The translations under genes and the position numbers were made by a program. The notes under the pieces were generated by a model, which did not search any database, was not told the DNA's origin, and worked only from the letters and a program-made list of their open reading frames with translations. A DNA stretch of 64,000 bases from Agromyces archimandritae (GTDB lineage Bacteria > Actinomycetota > Actinomycetes > Actinomycetales > Microbacteriaceae), in the NCBI RefSeq assembly GCF_018024495.1, contig NZ_CP071696.1, positions 2,232,001-2,296,000 on the forward strand. The letters are read 5' to 3'. This document shows, piece by piece, positions 42,722-51,273 of the stretch. Position 1 is the first letter of the stretch, and each line of letters begins with the position of its first letter.

Positions 42722-44299
42722 ATGAGCAGTGCGTCCACGTCCCAGCCGCCGAGGGAGCAGTTCACCGGCCAGCTCGGATTCATCCTGTCGGCGATCGGCT
42801 CGGCCGTCGGCCTCGGCAACATCTGGCGCTTCCCCGGCGTCGCCTACGAGAACGGCGGCGGCGCCTTCCTGCTGCCGTACATCATCGCGCTGCTGACCGC
42901 CGGCATCCCGATCCTCTTCCTCGACTACGCGATCGGCCACCGCTTCCGCGGCGGACCGCCCATGGCCCTCCGCCGCATCCGCCGCTGGCTCGAGGGCCTC
43001 GGCTGGTTCCAGGTGATGATCTGCCTGGTCATCGCGATCTACTACGCGGTCATCATCGGCTGGGCGCTGAGCTTCTTCGTCTACTCCTTCGACCTGCGCT
43101 GGGGCGCCGACACGGCCGCCTTCTTCACGGGGGAGTACCTGCGCCTGTCCGACACCGCCGCCGGCGAGCCGTGGTTCACGCTCGACTTCGTGCCGGCCGT
43201 GCTCATCCCGCTCGCGATCGTCTGGATCGCCACGATCGCCGTCCTCGCCGCCGGCGTCGCCAAGGGCATCGAGAAGGCGAACATCGTCTTCCTGCCGATC
43301 CTCGTCATCGCCTTCGGCATCCTCGTCGTCCGCTCCCTCTTCCTCGACGGCGCCGTCGACGGGCTGAACGCGCTCTTCACGCCCGACTGGGGCGCCCTCG
43401 GCGACCCGAACGTGTGGATCGCCGCCTACTCGCAGATCTTCTTCTCGCTTTCGGTGGCCTTCGGCATCATGATCACCTACTCCTCCTACCGGGCGCGGCG
43501 GGCGAACCTCACCTCGCCCGGCCTCGTCGTGGCGTTCTCGAACTCCGGCTTCGAACTGCTGGCCGGCATCGGCGTGTTCTCCGCCCTCGGCTTCCTCGCC
43601 CACGAGCAGGGCGTCGGCGTCGCCGAGCTCGAGGGCATCACCGGGCCGATCCTGTCGTTCGTGACCTTCCCGGCGGTCGTCTCGCAGATGCCGGCCGGCC
43701 AGATCTTCGGCGCGCTCTTCTTCCTCTCGCTCGCCGTGGCCGGCTTCACCTCGCTCATCTCGATCCTGCAGGTGGTGATGGCCTCCTTCCAGGAGAAGTT
43801 CGGCCTCACGCGCCTCCAGGCCGTGTTCTGGATCGGCGGAGTCGCCGCGGTGCTCTCGATCGCCGGCTTCGCGACGACGACGGGCCTCATCGCCCTCGAC
43901 ACGATCGACAACTGGGCGAACAACATCGGCATCGTCGCCTCGGCGGTGGTCATGACGATCCTGCTCGTCTGGGTGCTGCGGAAGGGCCCCGAGCTGCGCG
44001 CCCACCTGAACGCCGTCTCGACGTTCCAGGTCGGCCGCTGGTGGTACGTGTGCGTCGGCGTCGTCGTGCCGGCGATCCTCGGCTACATGCTCGTCTCGCG
44101 GGTGGTGGATCTCATCGTGAACGGCTATGAGGGATACGACGCGGGATACCTGCTCATCGCCGGATGGGGCACGATCGTCGTGCTGCTCGCCGGGGCGCTC
44201 CTGCTCTCGGCCATGCGCTGGCGGCGGGATCCGGATCGCTTCACCGCATGGCCGCCGTACCCGCCGGCCGTGCCGGAGGGGAAGGAGGCGACGCGATGA
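42722..44299 (+). CDS. metP: Sodium-dependent NSS transporter, MetP-like
   Basis: A 525-residue neurotransmitter:sodium symporter. The TM1 motif GFILSAIGSAVGLGNIWRFPGVAYENGGGAF is unmistakable, and about eleven or twelve spans follow. In Corynebacterium glutamicum MetP with the small subunit MetS imports methionine and alanine with sodium. An MetS-like gene overlaps its end here. The ATG at 42722 follows GGGGAGG at about ten bases; an upstream ATG at 42635 lies in the divergent exporter's promoter. Substrate is inferred from the pair. Confidence 0.9.
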   Translation: MSSASTSQPPREQFTGQLGFILSAIGSAVGLGNIWRFPGVAYENGGGAFLLPYIIALLTAGIPILFLDYAIGHRFRGGPPMALRRIRRWLEGLGWFQVMICLVIAIYYAVIIGWALSFFVYSFDLRWGADTAAFFTGEYLRLSDTAAGEPWFTLDFVPAVLIPLAIVWIATIAVLAAGVAKGIEKANIVFLPILVIAFGILVVRSLFLDGAVDGLNALFTPDWGALGDPNVWIAAYSQIFFSLSVAFGIMITYSSYRARRANLTSPGLVVAFSNSGFELLAGIGVFSALGFLAHEQGVGVAELEGITGPILSFVTFPAVVSQMPAGQIFGALFFLSLAVAGFTSLISILQVVMASFQEKFGLTRLQAVFWIGGVAAVLSIAGFATTTGLIALDTIDNWANNIGIVASAVVMTILLVWVLRKGPELRAHLNAVSTFQVGRWWYVCVGVVVPAILGYMLVSRVVDLIVNGYEGYDAGYLLIAGWGTIVVLLAGALLLSAMRWRRDPDRFTAWPPYPPAVPEGKEATR

Positions 44300-44463
44300 A
44301 CGCTGCGGCCATCGCCCTCATGGTGTTCGCGCTCCTCGTCGTGTGGGGCGGCATGATCGCGAGCATGATCGCGCTCGGCCGCCGCCCCGGACGGAAAGAC
44401 TACCCGCCCGGCGGCACCGACGACCACCGCGAGGACGACGCCATCCCCGAACGCGACACTTGA
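44296..44463 (+). CDS. metS: Methionine/alanine importer small subunit MetS
   Basis: A 55-residue single-span membrane protein. One hydrophobic helix (AAIALMVFALLVVWGGMIASMIAL) is followed by a short charged tail (GRRPGRKDYPPGGTDD). This layout and its position directly after an NSS transporter match MetS of Corynebacterium, needed for MetP activity. The ATG overlaps the metP stop (ATGA), with GAAGGAGG eight bases ahead. Short but convincing by context. Confidence 0.88.
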   Translation: MNAAAIALMVFALLVVWGGMIASMIALGRRPGRKDYPPGGTDDHREDDAIPERDT

Positions 44464-44505
44464 GCCGGGGCATGTGCCGGGTGCGGATGCCGGGCTGCCG
44501 CCGAT

Positions 44506-44534
44506 TTGGCGGTGCGCCCGGTATGTCGTAAGCT
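44506..44534 (+). promoter_or_regulatory. rplJ-rplL promoter
   Basis: TTGGCG (44506-44511) and TAAGCT (44529-44534) stand exactly 17 bases apart, about 230 bases ahead of rplJ. It gives the ribosomal pair its own transcript. Confidence 0.7.
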
Positions 44535-44692
44535 GATCCGAGCCGAAGACCGCCGGTCGTTCGTGCGCGCGCAAGCCCCGCTTGTTCGCCGCGACCGAAG
44601 TCTCGTGAGGAACGAGAGGCCTGCGCAGGTGTGACGAAGACTTCCCGGGAGACCGGGCCGAAGCTCCGCGCAACTGCGTCGGAGCTTTTTTT
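44535..44692 (+). ncRNA. rplJ leader RNA (L10-type) with attenuator
   Basis: The 301-base stretch 44464-44764 has no gene. After the promoter comes a structured leader, including CCCGGGAGACCGGG and, at its end, an intrinsic terminator. Bacterial rplJ leaders bind the L10(L7/L12) complex and regulate the operon; the AGGCCTGCGCAGGTGTGACG segment looks like this class. Fold and family match need a covariance-model search. Confidence 0.55.
44661..44692 (+). terminator. Intrinsic attenuator in the rplJ leader
   Basis: AAGCTCCG (44661-44668), an 11-base loop and CGGAGCTT (44680-44687), with a run of seven T (44686-44692), make a textbook terminator about 75 bases before rplJ. It must be read through for rplJL expression. 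Confidence 0.85.
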
Positions 44693-44764
44693 GATGTCAC
44701 GGGCCCGTCGTGTCGAGGCCGTGCACCGCCGCTGCGGTGCACGTGGAAGATACAAGGAGTGGCC

Positions 44765-45280
44765 ATGGCGAACAAGGAAGCCTCGGTTGCCGAACTCACG
44801 ACGCTGTTCGAGAGCTCGACCGCCGTTCTGCTGACCGAATACCGCGGCCTCACTGTTGCCCAGCTCAAGGAGCTGCGCAAGTCCATCAGTGGGGACGCGA
44901 GCTACGCCGTGGTGAAGAACACGCTGACCAAGATCGCGGCCAACAAGGCCGGGATCACCGCGTTCGACGACGACCTCAAGGGCCCGTCGGCGATCGCGTT
45001 CGTGCACGGCGACCCCGTCGCCGTCGCGAAGGGCCTGCGCGACTTCGCCAAGGCGAACCCTCTCCTCGTGGTCAAGGGCGGCTTCTTCGACGGCAAGCCC
45101 CTGACCGCTGAAGAGGTAGGCAAGCTCGCCGACCTCGAGTCCCGCGAAGTGCTCCTGGCGAAGCTCGCCGGCGCCTTCAAGGCCTCGCTGTTCGGAGCCG
45201 CATATCTGTTCAACGCACCGCTCTCGAAGGCCGTCCGCACGGTCGACGCGCTGCGTGAGAAGCAGGAGTCCGCGGCGTAG
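44765..45280 (+). CDS. rplJ: 50S ribosomal protein L10
   Basis: L10 (171 residues) anchors L7/L12 dimers on the stalk and binds its own leader RNA. The N terminus [38 protein letters not shown] and the [12 protein letters not shown] run are conserved. I start at the ATG at 44765 behind AAGGAG (44754-44759), skipping the ATG two codons upstream. rplL follows in 47 bases. Confidence 0.97.
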   Translation: MANKEASVAELTTLFESSTAVLLTEYRGLTVAQLKELRKSISGDASYAVVKNTLTKIAANKAGITAFDDDLKGPSAIAFVHGDPVAVAKGLRDFAKANPLLVVKGGFFDGKPLTAEEVGKLADLESREVLLAKLAGAFKASLFGAAYLFNAPLSKAVRTVDALREKQESAA

Positions 45281-45327
45281 GCGAGAGCCCGCACGCGGTG
45301 AGTACCCAGAAACAAGGAGAAGACATT

Positions 45328-45717
45328 ATGGCAAAGCTGTCCACTGAGGAGCTGCTCGAGCAGTTCAAGGGCCTGACCCTCATCGAGCTCTCGGAGTTCG
45401 TCAAGGCGTTCGAGGAGACCTTCGAGGTCACCGCCGCCGCCCCCGTCGCGGTTGCCGCCGCGGGTGCCCCGGCCGCCGGCGGCGACGCCCCGGCCGAGGA
45501 GGAGAAGGACTCGTTCGACGTCATCCTCGAGGCCGCCGGCGACAAGAAGATCCAGGTCATCAAGGTCGTCCGCGAGCTCACCTCGCTCGGCCTCGGCGAG
45601 GCCAAGGCCGTCGTCGACGGTGCTCCCAAGGCCGTCATCGAAGGCGCCAACAAGGAGACCGCCGACAAGGCGAAGGAAGCCCTCGAGGGCGCCGGCGCCA
45701 CCGTCACCCTCAAGTGA
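45328..45717 (+). CDS. rplL: 50S ribosomal protein L7/L12
   Basis: L7/L12 (129 residues) forms the flexible stalk dimers that recruit elongation factors. The N-terminal dimer domain ([29 protein letters not shown]), the Ala-rich hinge and the factor-binding domain ([41 protein letters not shown]) are standard. The ATG at 45328 has AAGGAGA eight bases ahead. No rpoB follows, unlike many genomes: a terminator and a carbohydrate locus come next. Confidence 0.98.
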   Translation: MAKLSTEELLEQFKGLTLIELSEFVKAFEETFEVTAAAPVAVAAAGAPAAGGDAPAEEEKDSFDVILEAAGDKKIQVIKVVRELTSLGLGEAKAVVDGAPKAVIEGANKETADKAKEALEGAGATVTLK

Positions 45718-45774
45718 TCCGGCGCCCGCGTTCCGCGGGCATCGGTGTGAGGGGCGGCAGCCTCCAGCAACGCA

Positions 45775-45812
45775 CGAACGGGCGTCGCATCTTCGGATGC
45801 GGCGCCCGTTCG
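45775..45812 (+). terminator. Terminator after rplL
   Basis: CGAACGGGCG...CGCATC, a TTCG tetraloop and GATGCG...CGCCCGTTCG form a 17-pair stem with one mismatch. No T-run follows. It also lies at the 3' end of the converging oxidoreductase gene and could serve both directions. Confidence 0.75.
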
Positions 45813-45824
45813 CCGCACCCGGGG

Positions 45825-46961
45825 CTACCTCGGCTCGGCCACGGCCCACGGAGCCCCGAGCTCGGCGAAGGTGCGGCCCTCGGCGACGGCGCGGCGGCTC
45901 CAGTGCTCGATGCCGTCGACGACGAGATGGGGGCCGTCGGGCGAGTCGATGCGCCTGGCGTACGGGGCCGCGATCGGGCGCGGATCCGTCCCCGTCCGCA
46001 CGGCCTCGAGCACGCGCATGAACGCGCCCGCATCCTCGAGCGGGGCGACGAGCGCCGCACCGTTCGACACATGGTCGACGAGGTTGTCGAGCAGCCCCGT
46101 ACGCGGGTGCACGCTCGTCACGGGCGCGGTACCGGGGCCATCGAACTGCACCGTGTCCAGCGTGTACCAGAGCACGATGCGCCCGGCCTCGCCGTGCACG
46201 ACGATGTACGGCTCGCTGCGGCGAGGGGCGGTGAGGCTGAGCGCGGCAGTGAGCGGTGCGCGGCCGGCCAGCCCGACGACGAGGGACGAGGTGTCGTCGG
46301 CCTCGATCGCATTGGCCCGGTACAGGTCGAGCCGCACTCCGGAGACGTCGTCGACGGTGCGCGCGCCCGCGATCGCGAAGGCGGTGGCGATCGCGTGCGC
46401 GAGCGGGTTCGTCACGGCGCCGTCCACGACCGGCACCCCGCCGAGGCTCCGGCGCCCCGCCCAGGCCGAGCGGGCCCAGTACGCCTCCGTGCGAAGCCAG
46501 GTGCCGAGCGCCCCGTAGCGCGTGACGGTGCCGATCGCCCCGCCGGCGATGAGCTCGCGGACGGCGCCGATCGCCTGCGAACCGAGGCTCTGGAACCCGG
46601 TCTGCACCGAACGCCCGGCGGCTTCGGCGGCGGCGGTGAGCCGTTCGAAATCGGCGAGGGTCGCCGTCGGCGGTTTCTCGAGCAGCACGTGCCGGCCGCG
46701 GGCGAGGGCGGTGAGCGCGAGCGGCAGATGGGTGTGGATCGGCGTGGAGAGCACCACGATGTCGAGCTCGGCGCGCTCGATCATCTCGGCGGCGTCCGCG
46801 AAGCGTGCCGCGCCCGGTACGGGGGTCGCACCCGCCAGCGGGTCGGCGACCGCCGCGAGCCGGGCGCGCCCGGCCGATTCGAGGGAGCGGGCGGCACGCA
46901 CATGGTTCGCGCCGTGCCCGTGGATGCCGGCGACGCCGATGCGGGGGAGTCCGGCGCTCAT
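45825..46961 (-). CDS. Gfo/Idh/MocA family oxidoreductase
   Basis: A 378-residue NAD(P)-dependent dehydrogenase of the Gfo/Idh/MocA family. The N-terminal Rossmann part contains GVAGIHGHGANHV; the EKPPTATLADFERL motif near 95 carries the family's catalytic lysine. The C-terminal domain is the usual alpha/beta type. The ATG at 46961 overlaps the stop of the LacI-DUF6807 gene (ATGA). It is the last gene of the sugar importer cluster and probably oxidises or epimerises the imported sugar or its derivative. Exact substrate unknown. Confidence 0.87.
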   Translation of the reverse strand: MSAGLPRIGVAGIHGHGANHVRAARSLESAGRARLAAVADPLAGATPVPGAARFADAAEMIERAELDIVVLSTPIHTHLPLALTALARGRHVLLEKPPTATLADFERLTAAAEAAGRSVQTGFQSLGSQAIGAVRELIAGGAIGTVTRYGALGTWLRTEAYWARSAWAGRRSLGGVPVVDGAVTNPLAHAIATAFAIAGARTVDDVSGVRLDLYRANAIEADDTSSLVVGLAGRAPLTAALSLTAPRRSEPYIVVHGEAGRIVLWYTLDTVQFDGPGTAPVTSVHPRTGLLDNLVDHVSNGAALVAPLEDAGAFMRVLEAVRTGTDPRPIAAPYARRIDSPDGPHLVVDGIEHWSRRAVAEGRTFAELGAPWAVAEPR

Positions 46962-48847
46962 GCGGCCGGCTCCCAGGAGGCGGCGCGCCGCGCGGCCAGT
47001 TCGGCGGCGAGCCCGGCCAGCCGCTCCGGGTCGGTGACGGCCTCGTCGAGCATCAGGGCGTCGAGGCCGAGCTCGACCGAGCCGCCTGCCGGCACCCGCA
47101 CCGTCTCGTCCCAGGCGAGCGCCGGGCCCACGCCGAGATACTCGGCGACGCGCACGAACCAGGGGCGCGGCACGCCCGGCTGGGCGAGCAGCACGCTCGC
47201 TCCGCGCGCGGCATCCACCACCGCAAGCCATGGCGAGCGGGAACCGTGCGCGACGGCCTCGCCGGTGCCGTCGGCGGTCACGACGAGCGCCGCATCCACC
47301 GCGGGGAAGCGCCAGAACACGCCCCCGTACCCGGCGCCGGGCCGGCCGTTCGTCGCCGGCGAGCCGAACGTCAGCGGGCCGTGGGCCGCCGTCAGGCGGC
47401 TGCGCCAGCCGAGCATCCAACCCGGCCCGCCTGGGCCCTGCCAAGCGCGGCCGCGCACCGTGCGCCGCTCGTCGACGAGCGGTGCGCCGCCGGCATCCAC
47501 CCACGTCAGCCGTTCGGAGAGCCCGTCGCCGTCGAGCTCGAGGCCGTCGCGCCGTTGCCGGCCGTGGTTGTCGAGCATGACCGAACCGGTGCCGGCCACG
47601 AAGCTGCGCCCGCCCCAGGTCGAGGTGCCGTTCACGTCGGCGATCGCGAGCCCGAGCCCGAAATGATGCGGATGGTCGCCCGGTGCGATCGCCGTGAGCG
47701 GAGTGCCCGCCGACGTGGTGATCGGGTGCAGGTAGGGCCGCGGCGAGGACTCGTCGGGCACCGCGGCGCCGTCCGCGTAGCGGGCGAGCGTGCGCCCGCC
47801 GATGCGGAGGGCCGGATGCCGGGGCGCGATCCACCCGTCGCCGGCCGGTGCCGGGCCCGTGCTCGCACGCGCCCGCAGCACCGTGCGGAGCGAGAGGGGA
47901 TGCGCCGCCGGCTCCCCGGCGATCGCGTCGCGCAGCCGCCGCCATGCCAGCACGCCGAGTTCGACGTGCGGAACCGACACCGTCGTGAGCGACGGTGCGG
48001 CGAAGCGGGCGAGCGGGATGTCGTCGAAGCCGGCCACCGAGAGTTCGCCGGGCACGTCGATGCCGAGCTCCCGCAGGCGTGCGATGAGGCCGAGGGCGAC
48101 GAGGTCGTTGAAGCAGGCGACGGCCGTCGCGCCCGAGGCGAGCACCGCCTCGGCGGCGCGGAAGCCGTCTTCCAGCTGCGAGCCGGCGTCGACCTCGTGC
48201 ACGTGGGCGCCCGGATGCGCCGCGGTCAGCGCCGCGAAGCCCCGGCGGCGGAGGCCGTCGGCGTGCGCATGCGGGGGGCCGGCGAGGAAGACGATGCGGC
48301 GGTGCCCGAGCCCCAGCAGGTGCTCGCCGAGCGTGCGGGCCGCGTGCTCGAAGTCGACGGAGAGCTCGGCGGCCGGATCGGCTGCGACGGGACGGTTCAC
48401 GACGACCGCGGGACGGGTGCGGGCGATGAGCGCATCGAGGCGTTCGGCTGGCATGCGCGGTGAGACGATGACGAGGGCGTCGCAGCGGAACCTCGCCTCG
48501 GTCGCGACGGCCTCTTCGTCCTCGACGCGTTCGGCGGTGTCGGCGACGAGCACGCGGGTGCCGTCGCGTGCGGCCTCGCGGCTGAGCCCGCCGAGCACGC
48601 CCTGGAACACGGGGTTCTCGAGGTCGGGCACCACGAGGGCGACGGTGTTGCTGCGGCCGCGTGCGAGGCTGCGGGCGGTCTGACTCGGAGCGTAGCCGAG
48701 CTCGTCGATCGCGGCGCGCACGCGTGCGGCGATCGCGGGATCGACCCGCTGATTGCGGTTCAGCACGCGTGAGACGGATGCCTGCGAGACGCCGGCTCGG
48801 GCGGCGACCTGCGCGATGGTGACGTGTCGCCGGGTGGCGTCTGGCAC
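46958..48847 (-). CDS. LacI regulator fused to a DUF6807 (PmoA-like) domain
   Basis: A 629-residue fusion. Residues 1-340 form a full LacI-family regulator: HTH VTIAQVAARAGVSQASVSRVLN followed by a periplasmic-binding-protein-like sugar domain (ALVVPDLENPVFQGVLGGL). Residues about 345-629 form a second globular domain with HPITTSAGTPLTAIAPGDHPHHFGLGLAIADVNG..WGG, matching the DUF6807/'methane oxygenase PmoA' family found in carbohydrate loci. Both parts are intact and in one frame. GGAGGA precedes the GTG at 48847. It likely controls the neighbouring importer; the second domain may act on or sense the sugar. Confidence 0.85.
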   Translation of the reverse strand: MPDATRRHVTIAQVAARAGVSQASVSRVLNRNQRVDPAIAARVRAAIDELGYAPSQTARSLARGRSNTVALVVPDLENPVFQGVLGGLSREAARDGTRVLVADTAERVEDEEAVATEARFRCDALVIVSPRMPAERLDALIARTRPAVVVNRPVAADPAAELSVDFEHAARTLGEHLLGLGHRRIVFLAGPPHAHADGLRRRGFAALTAAHPGAHVHEVDAGSQLEDGFRAAEAVLASGATAVACFNDLVALGLIARLRELGIDVPGELSVAGFDDIPLARFAAPSLTTVSVPHVELGVLAWRRLRDAIAGEPAAHPLSLRTVLRARASTGPAPAGDGWIAPRHPALRIGGRTLARYADGAAVPDESSPRPYLHPITTSAGTPLTAIAPGDHPHHFGLGLAIADVNGTSTWGGRSFVAGTGSVMLDNHGRQRRDGLELDGDGLSERLTWVDAGGAPLVDERRTVRGRAWQGPGGPGWMLGWRSRLTAAHGPLTFGSPATNGRPGAGYGGVFWRFPAVDAALVVTADGTGEAVAHGSRSPWLAVVDAARGASVLLAQPGVPRPWFVRVAEYLGVGPALAWDETVRVPAGGSVELGLDALMLDEAVTDPERLAGLAAELAARRAASWEPAA

Positions 48848-48940
48848 GGATCCTCCGGGGGTGGTGGATGTCGGGGGTGGATGCGGCGGCGCGCCGCCGG
48901 CGCCCGGTCGCCTCGGGCACCGGCGGCGCGCCGCCTCGGG

Positions 48941-50263
48941 TCAGAACGCGGCGTCGTCGAGGGCCTGCTGCAGCTCGGCGATGAAGCTCTTCGCCGCATC
49001 CTCGGGGCTCAGCTCGCCGAAGAGCACCTTCTGGGTGTGCTGCTCGACGATGGTCTCGATCTCGCCGCCGCCCGGCGGCGTCGCCGGCGGGGCGTCGCCG
49101 ATCTCGGGGGCGAGGTCGTCGAGGTAGGCGACGACGGACTGGTTGGCCTCGTCGAGCTTCGGCGTCAGGTAGGCGCGGATGGTCTCGTTGGCCGGCACGC
49201 CGCGCTCGGCGAGCAGGATGTCGGCGGCCTCCTCGCTGTTGCCGAGGAAGTCGAGGAACGCCGCCACCTCGGCGGGGTGCTCGGTCTTGGCCGAGGCCGA
49301 CCAGAACATCGACGGCTTGTAGTACTGCCAGCCGTCTTCGGCGCCCTCGATCGCGGGCACGTGCAGGGCGACGAGGTTCTGCCCGCTCGCTTCGCGGAGA
49401 GCCTGGACCTGGTTCGACCACCAGGGCCCGAATGCCGACTCGTTGGTCGCCGTGAACGACTCGGCCAGCCCGCCGGCCTCGCGTTCGACCGTCGCAGCCG
49501 GGTCGGGCATCGCGCCCGATTCCGTCGACTCGAGCAGGAACCGCCACCAGCCGGCCAGGTCGTCCTCGGTGGCGGCGACCTTGCCGTCGGTCGAGTAGAG
49601 CGAGCCGCCGTGCTGGCGCAGCCAGTTGTTGAGGCCTCCGTCTTCGAAGCCCCAGGACTGGGTGCCGACGACGGTGCCGCCGGAGGCCTTCGAGATCTGC
49701 TCGGAGGCCGCGCGCAGGTCGTCCCAGGTCCAGCTCGCGTCGTCGGGCGCTTCGACGCCGTACTGCTCGAGCAGGTCGAGGTTCGCCATGATCGTGTACG
49801 AGTTGATGCCGACGGGCACGCCGTAGAGGGCGCCGTCGAGCATGCCGGTGCCGAGGACGGCCTCGGGGATGTCGTCGGTCGGCAGGGCTTCGGCCAGGGT
49901 GGTGAGATCCATGAGCACGCCGTTGGAGGCGTAGGTGGTCAGCTGCTTCTCATCCATCTGGATGATGTCGGGGATGTCGCCGGCGGCCACCGAGGTCGAG
50001 AGCTTGTCCCAATAGCCCGACCAGTCCGTGTACTGAGGCTCGATGGTGATGTTCGGGTGCTCCTTCTCGAAGGCGGCGATGACCTCCTCCGTCATGGCGT
50101 GGCGGGTGTCGTTGCCCCACCAGGTGAACGAGAGCGTCACCTCCTCGTCGCCGAGTTCGAGCGACTGCTCGCCGGCGCCGTTGCCGGCGCAGGCCGTGAG
50201 GGCGAGGGCTGCCGCCCCGACGCCGGCGACGATGCCGAGCCGGCGCCTGCTGTTGCTTCGCAT
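48941..50263 (-). CDS. Carbohydrate ABC transporter substrate-binding lipoprotein
   Basis: A 440-residue family 1 extracellular solute-binding protein. The signal peptide RRRLGIVAGVGAAALALTAC ends with a lipobox (LTAC). EEVTLSFTWWGNDTRHAMTEEVIAAFEKEHPNITIEPQYTDWSGYWDKL is typical of oligosaccharide-binding proteins. AGGAAGGAACG precedes the ATG at 50263. It follows its two permeases in the operon. No ATPase gene is present; actinobacterial sugar importers often share one MsiK-type ATPase encoded elsewhere. Confidence 0.92.
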   Translation of the reverse strand: MRSNSRRRLGIVAGVGAAALALTACAGNGAGEQSLELGDEEVTLSFTWWGNDTRHAMTEEVIAAFEKEHPNITIEPQYTDWSGYWDKLSTSVAAGDIPDIIQMDEKQLTTYASNGVLMDLTTLAEALPTDDIPEAVLGTGMLDGALYGVPVGINSYTIMANLDLLEQYGVEAPDDASWTWDDLRAASEQISKASGGTVVGTQSWGFEDGGLNNWLRQHGGSLYSTDGKVAATEDDLAGWWRFLLESTESGAMPDPAATVEREAGGLAESFTATNESAFGPWWSNQVQALREASGQNLVALHVPAIEGAEDGWQYYKPSMFWSASAKTEHPAEVAAFLDFLGNSEEAADILLAERGVPANETIRAYLTPKLDEANQSVVAYLDDLAPEIGDAPPATPPGGGEIETIVEQHTQKVLFGELSPEDAAKSFIAELQQALDDAAF

Positions 50264-50322
50264 GTGCGTTCCTTCCTGGTGCTGTCGTGGTGCGAAGGGG
50301 TGGTGCCGACCGGCGGCGCCGG

Positions 50323-51273
50323 TCACTTGATCCCCGTCGTCGCGATGCCCTTGATGAGGAACCGCTGGCCGAAGAGGAAGACGAGGAAGATCGGGATGAG
50401 CGAGACGACGCTCATCGCGAACATCTCGCCGTAGTCGGTGGCGCTCTGCGCGTCCTGGAAGGCGTTCAGGGCCAGCGGCACCGTGTACAGGCCGGGTTTG
50501 GTGAGGTAGATGAGCTGGCTGAAGAAGTCGTTCCAGGTCCAGATGAAGGTGAAGATCGTCGTCGTGGCCAGGGCCGGCACCATGAGCGGCAGGATGATCT
50601 GCAGGAAGATGCGCGGATGCCCGGCTCCGTCGATGCGGGCGGCCTCGTCGAGTTCGCGCGGGATGCCGCGGATGAACTGCACCATGAGGAACACGAAGAA
50701 GGCGTCGGTGGCCAGCAGTTTCGGCACGATGAGCGGCAGGAAGGTGTTCACCCAGCCGAGCTGGCTGAACATGACGTACTGCGGCACGATGATGACGTGG
50801 ATCGGCAGCATGATGCTGACGAGCATGATCGCGAACCAGATGCGCTTGCCGGTGAACTCGAGCCTCGCGAAGGCGTAGGCGGCCAGCGAGCATGAGACGA
50901 GGTTGCCGATGATCGAGCCGAGCACGACGAGGCCCGAGTTCACGAGGTACACGTTGAACGGGTAGCTGAGCGCCTCCCACCCCTCGGTGTAGTTCGAGAT
51001 CTCGAAACTGTCGAGGATGATGCCCTGCTCGCGGAAGATGATCTCGTTCGGCCGGAGGGAGCTTGCGACCATCCAGATCACCGGGTAGAGCATGAGCACC
51101 GCGGCGGCGATGAGGATCGCGTGCCGGATGAGGCTCGTCACGGGCGTGCGGAGCGGATGCCGGCGCGGGGGCCGTTGCGCCACGGCATCCACCGCGGCGT
51201 CGTGGGGCCCTGCGGGCGGAGCGGATGCCGGCCGGGCGGTGTTCGCGGGGGCGGCGGGGTCAGTCTTGGTCAT
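50323..51273 (-). CDS. Carbohydrate ABC transporter permease (MalG-type)
   Basis: A 316-residue permease with six predicted spans. The EAA loop is visible as ELDEAARIDGAGHPRIFLQIILPLMVPAL. The N-terminal ~50 residues are a Pro/Ala-rich cytoplasmic tail. The ATG at 51273 lies within the end of the upstream permease gene (14-base overlap), so translation is coupled. It forms the importer channel with the permease at 51260 and the binding protein at 48941. Confidence 0.92.
   Translation of the reverse strand: MTKTDPAAPANTARPASAPPAGPHDAAVDAVAQRPPRRHPLRTPVTSLIRHAILIAAAVLMLYPVIWMVASSLRPNEIIFREQGIILDSFEISNYTEGWEALSYPFNVYLVNSGLVVLGSIIGNLVSCSLAAYAFARLEFTGKRIWFAIMLVSIMLPIHVIIVPQYVMFSQLGWVNTFLPLIVPKLLATDAFFVFLMVQFIRGIPRELDEAARIDGAGHPRIFLQIILPLMVPALATTTIFTFIWTWNDFFSQLIYLTKPGLYTVPLALNAFQDAQSATDYGEMFAMSVVSLIPIFLVFLFGQRFLIKGIATTGIK

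Noticed and set aside
45825..49547. 1240-residue minus-strand frame spanning three genes
   Set aside because: Only its last 378 residues (Gfo/Idh/MocA oxidoreductase) are real. The rest is out-of-frame antisense or shifted reading of the LacI-DUF6807 and binding-protein genes.
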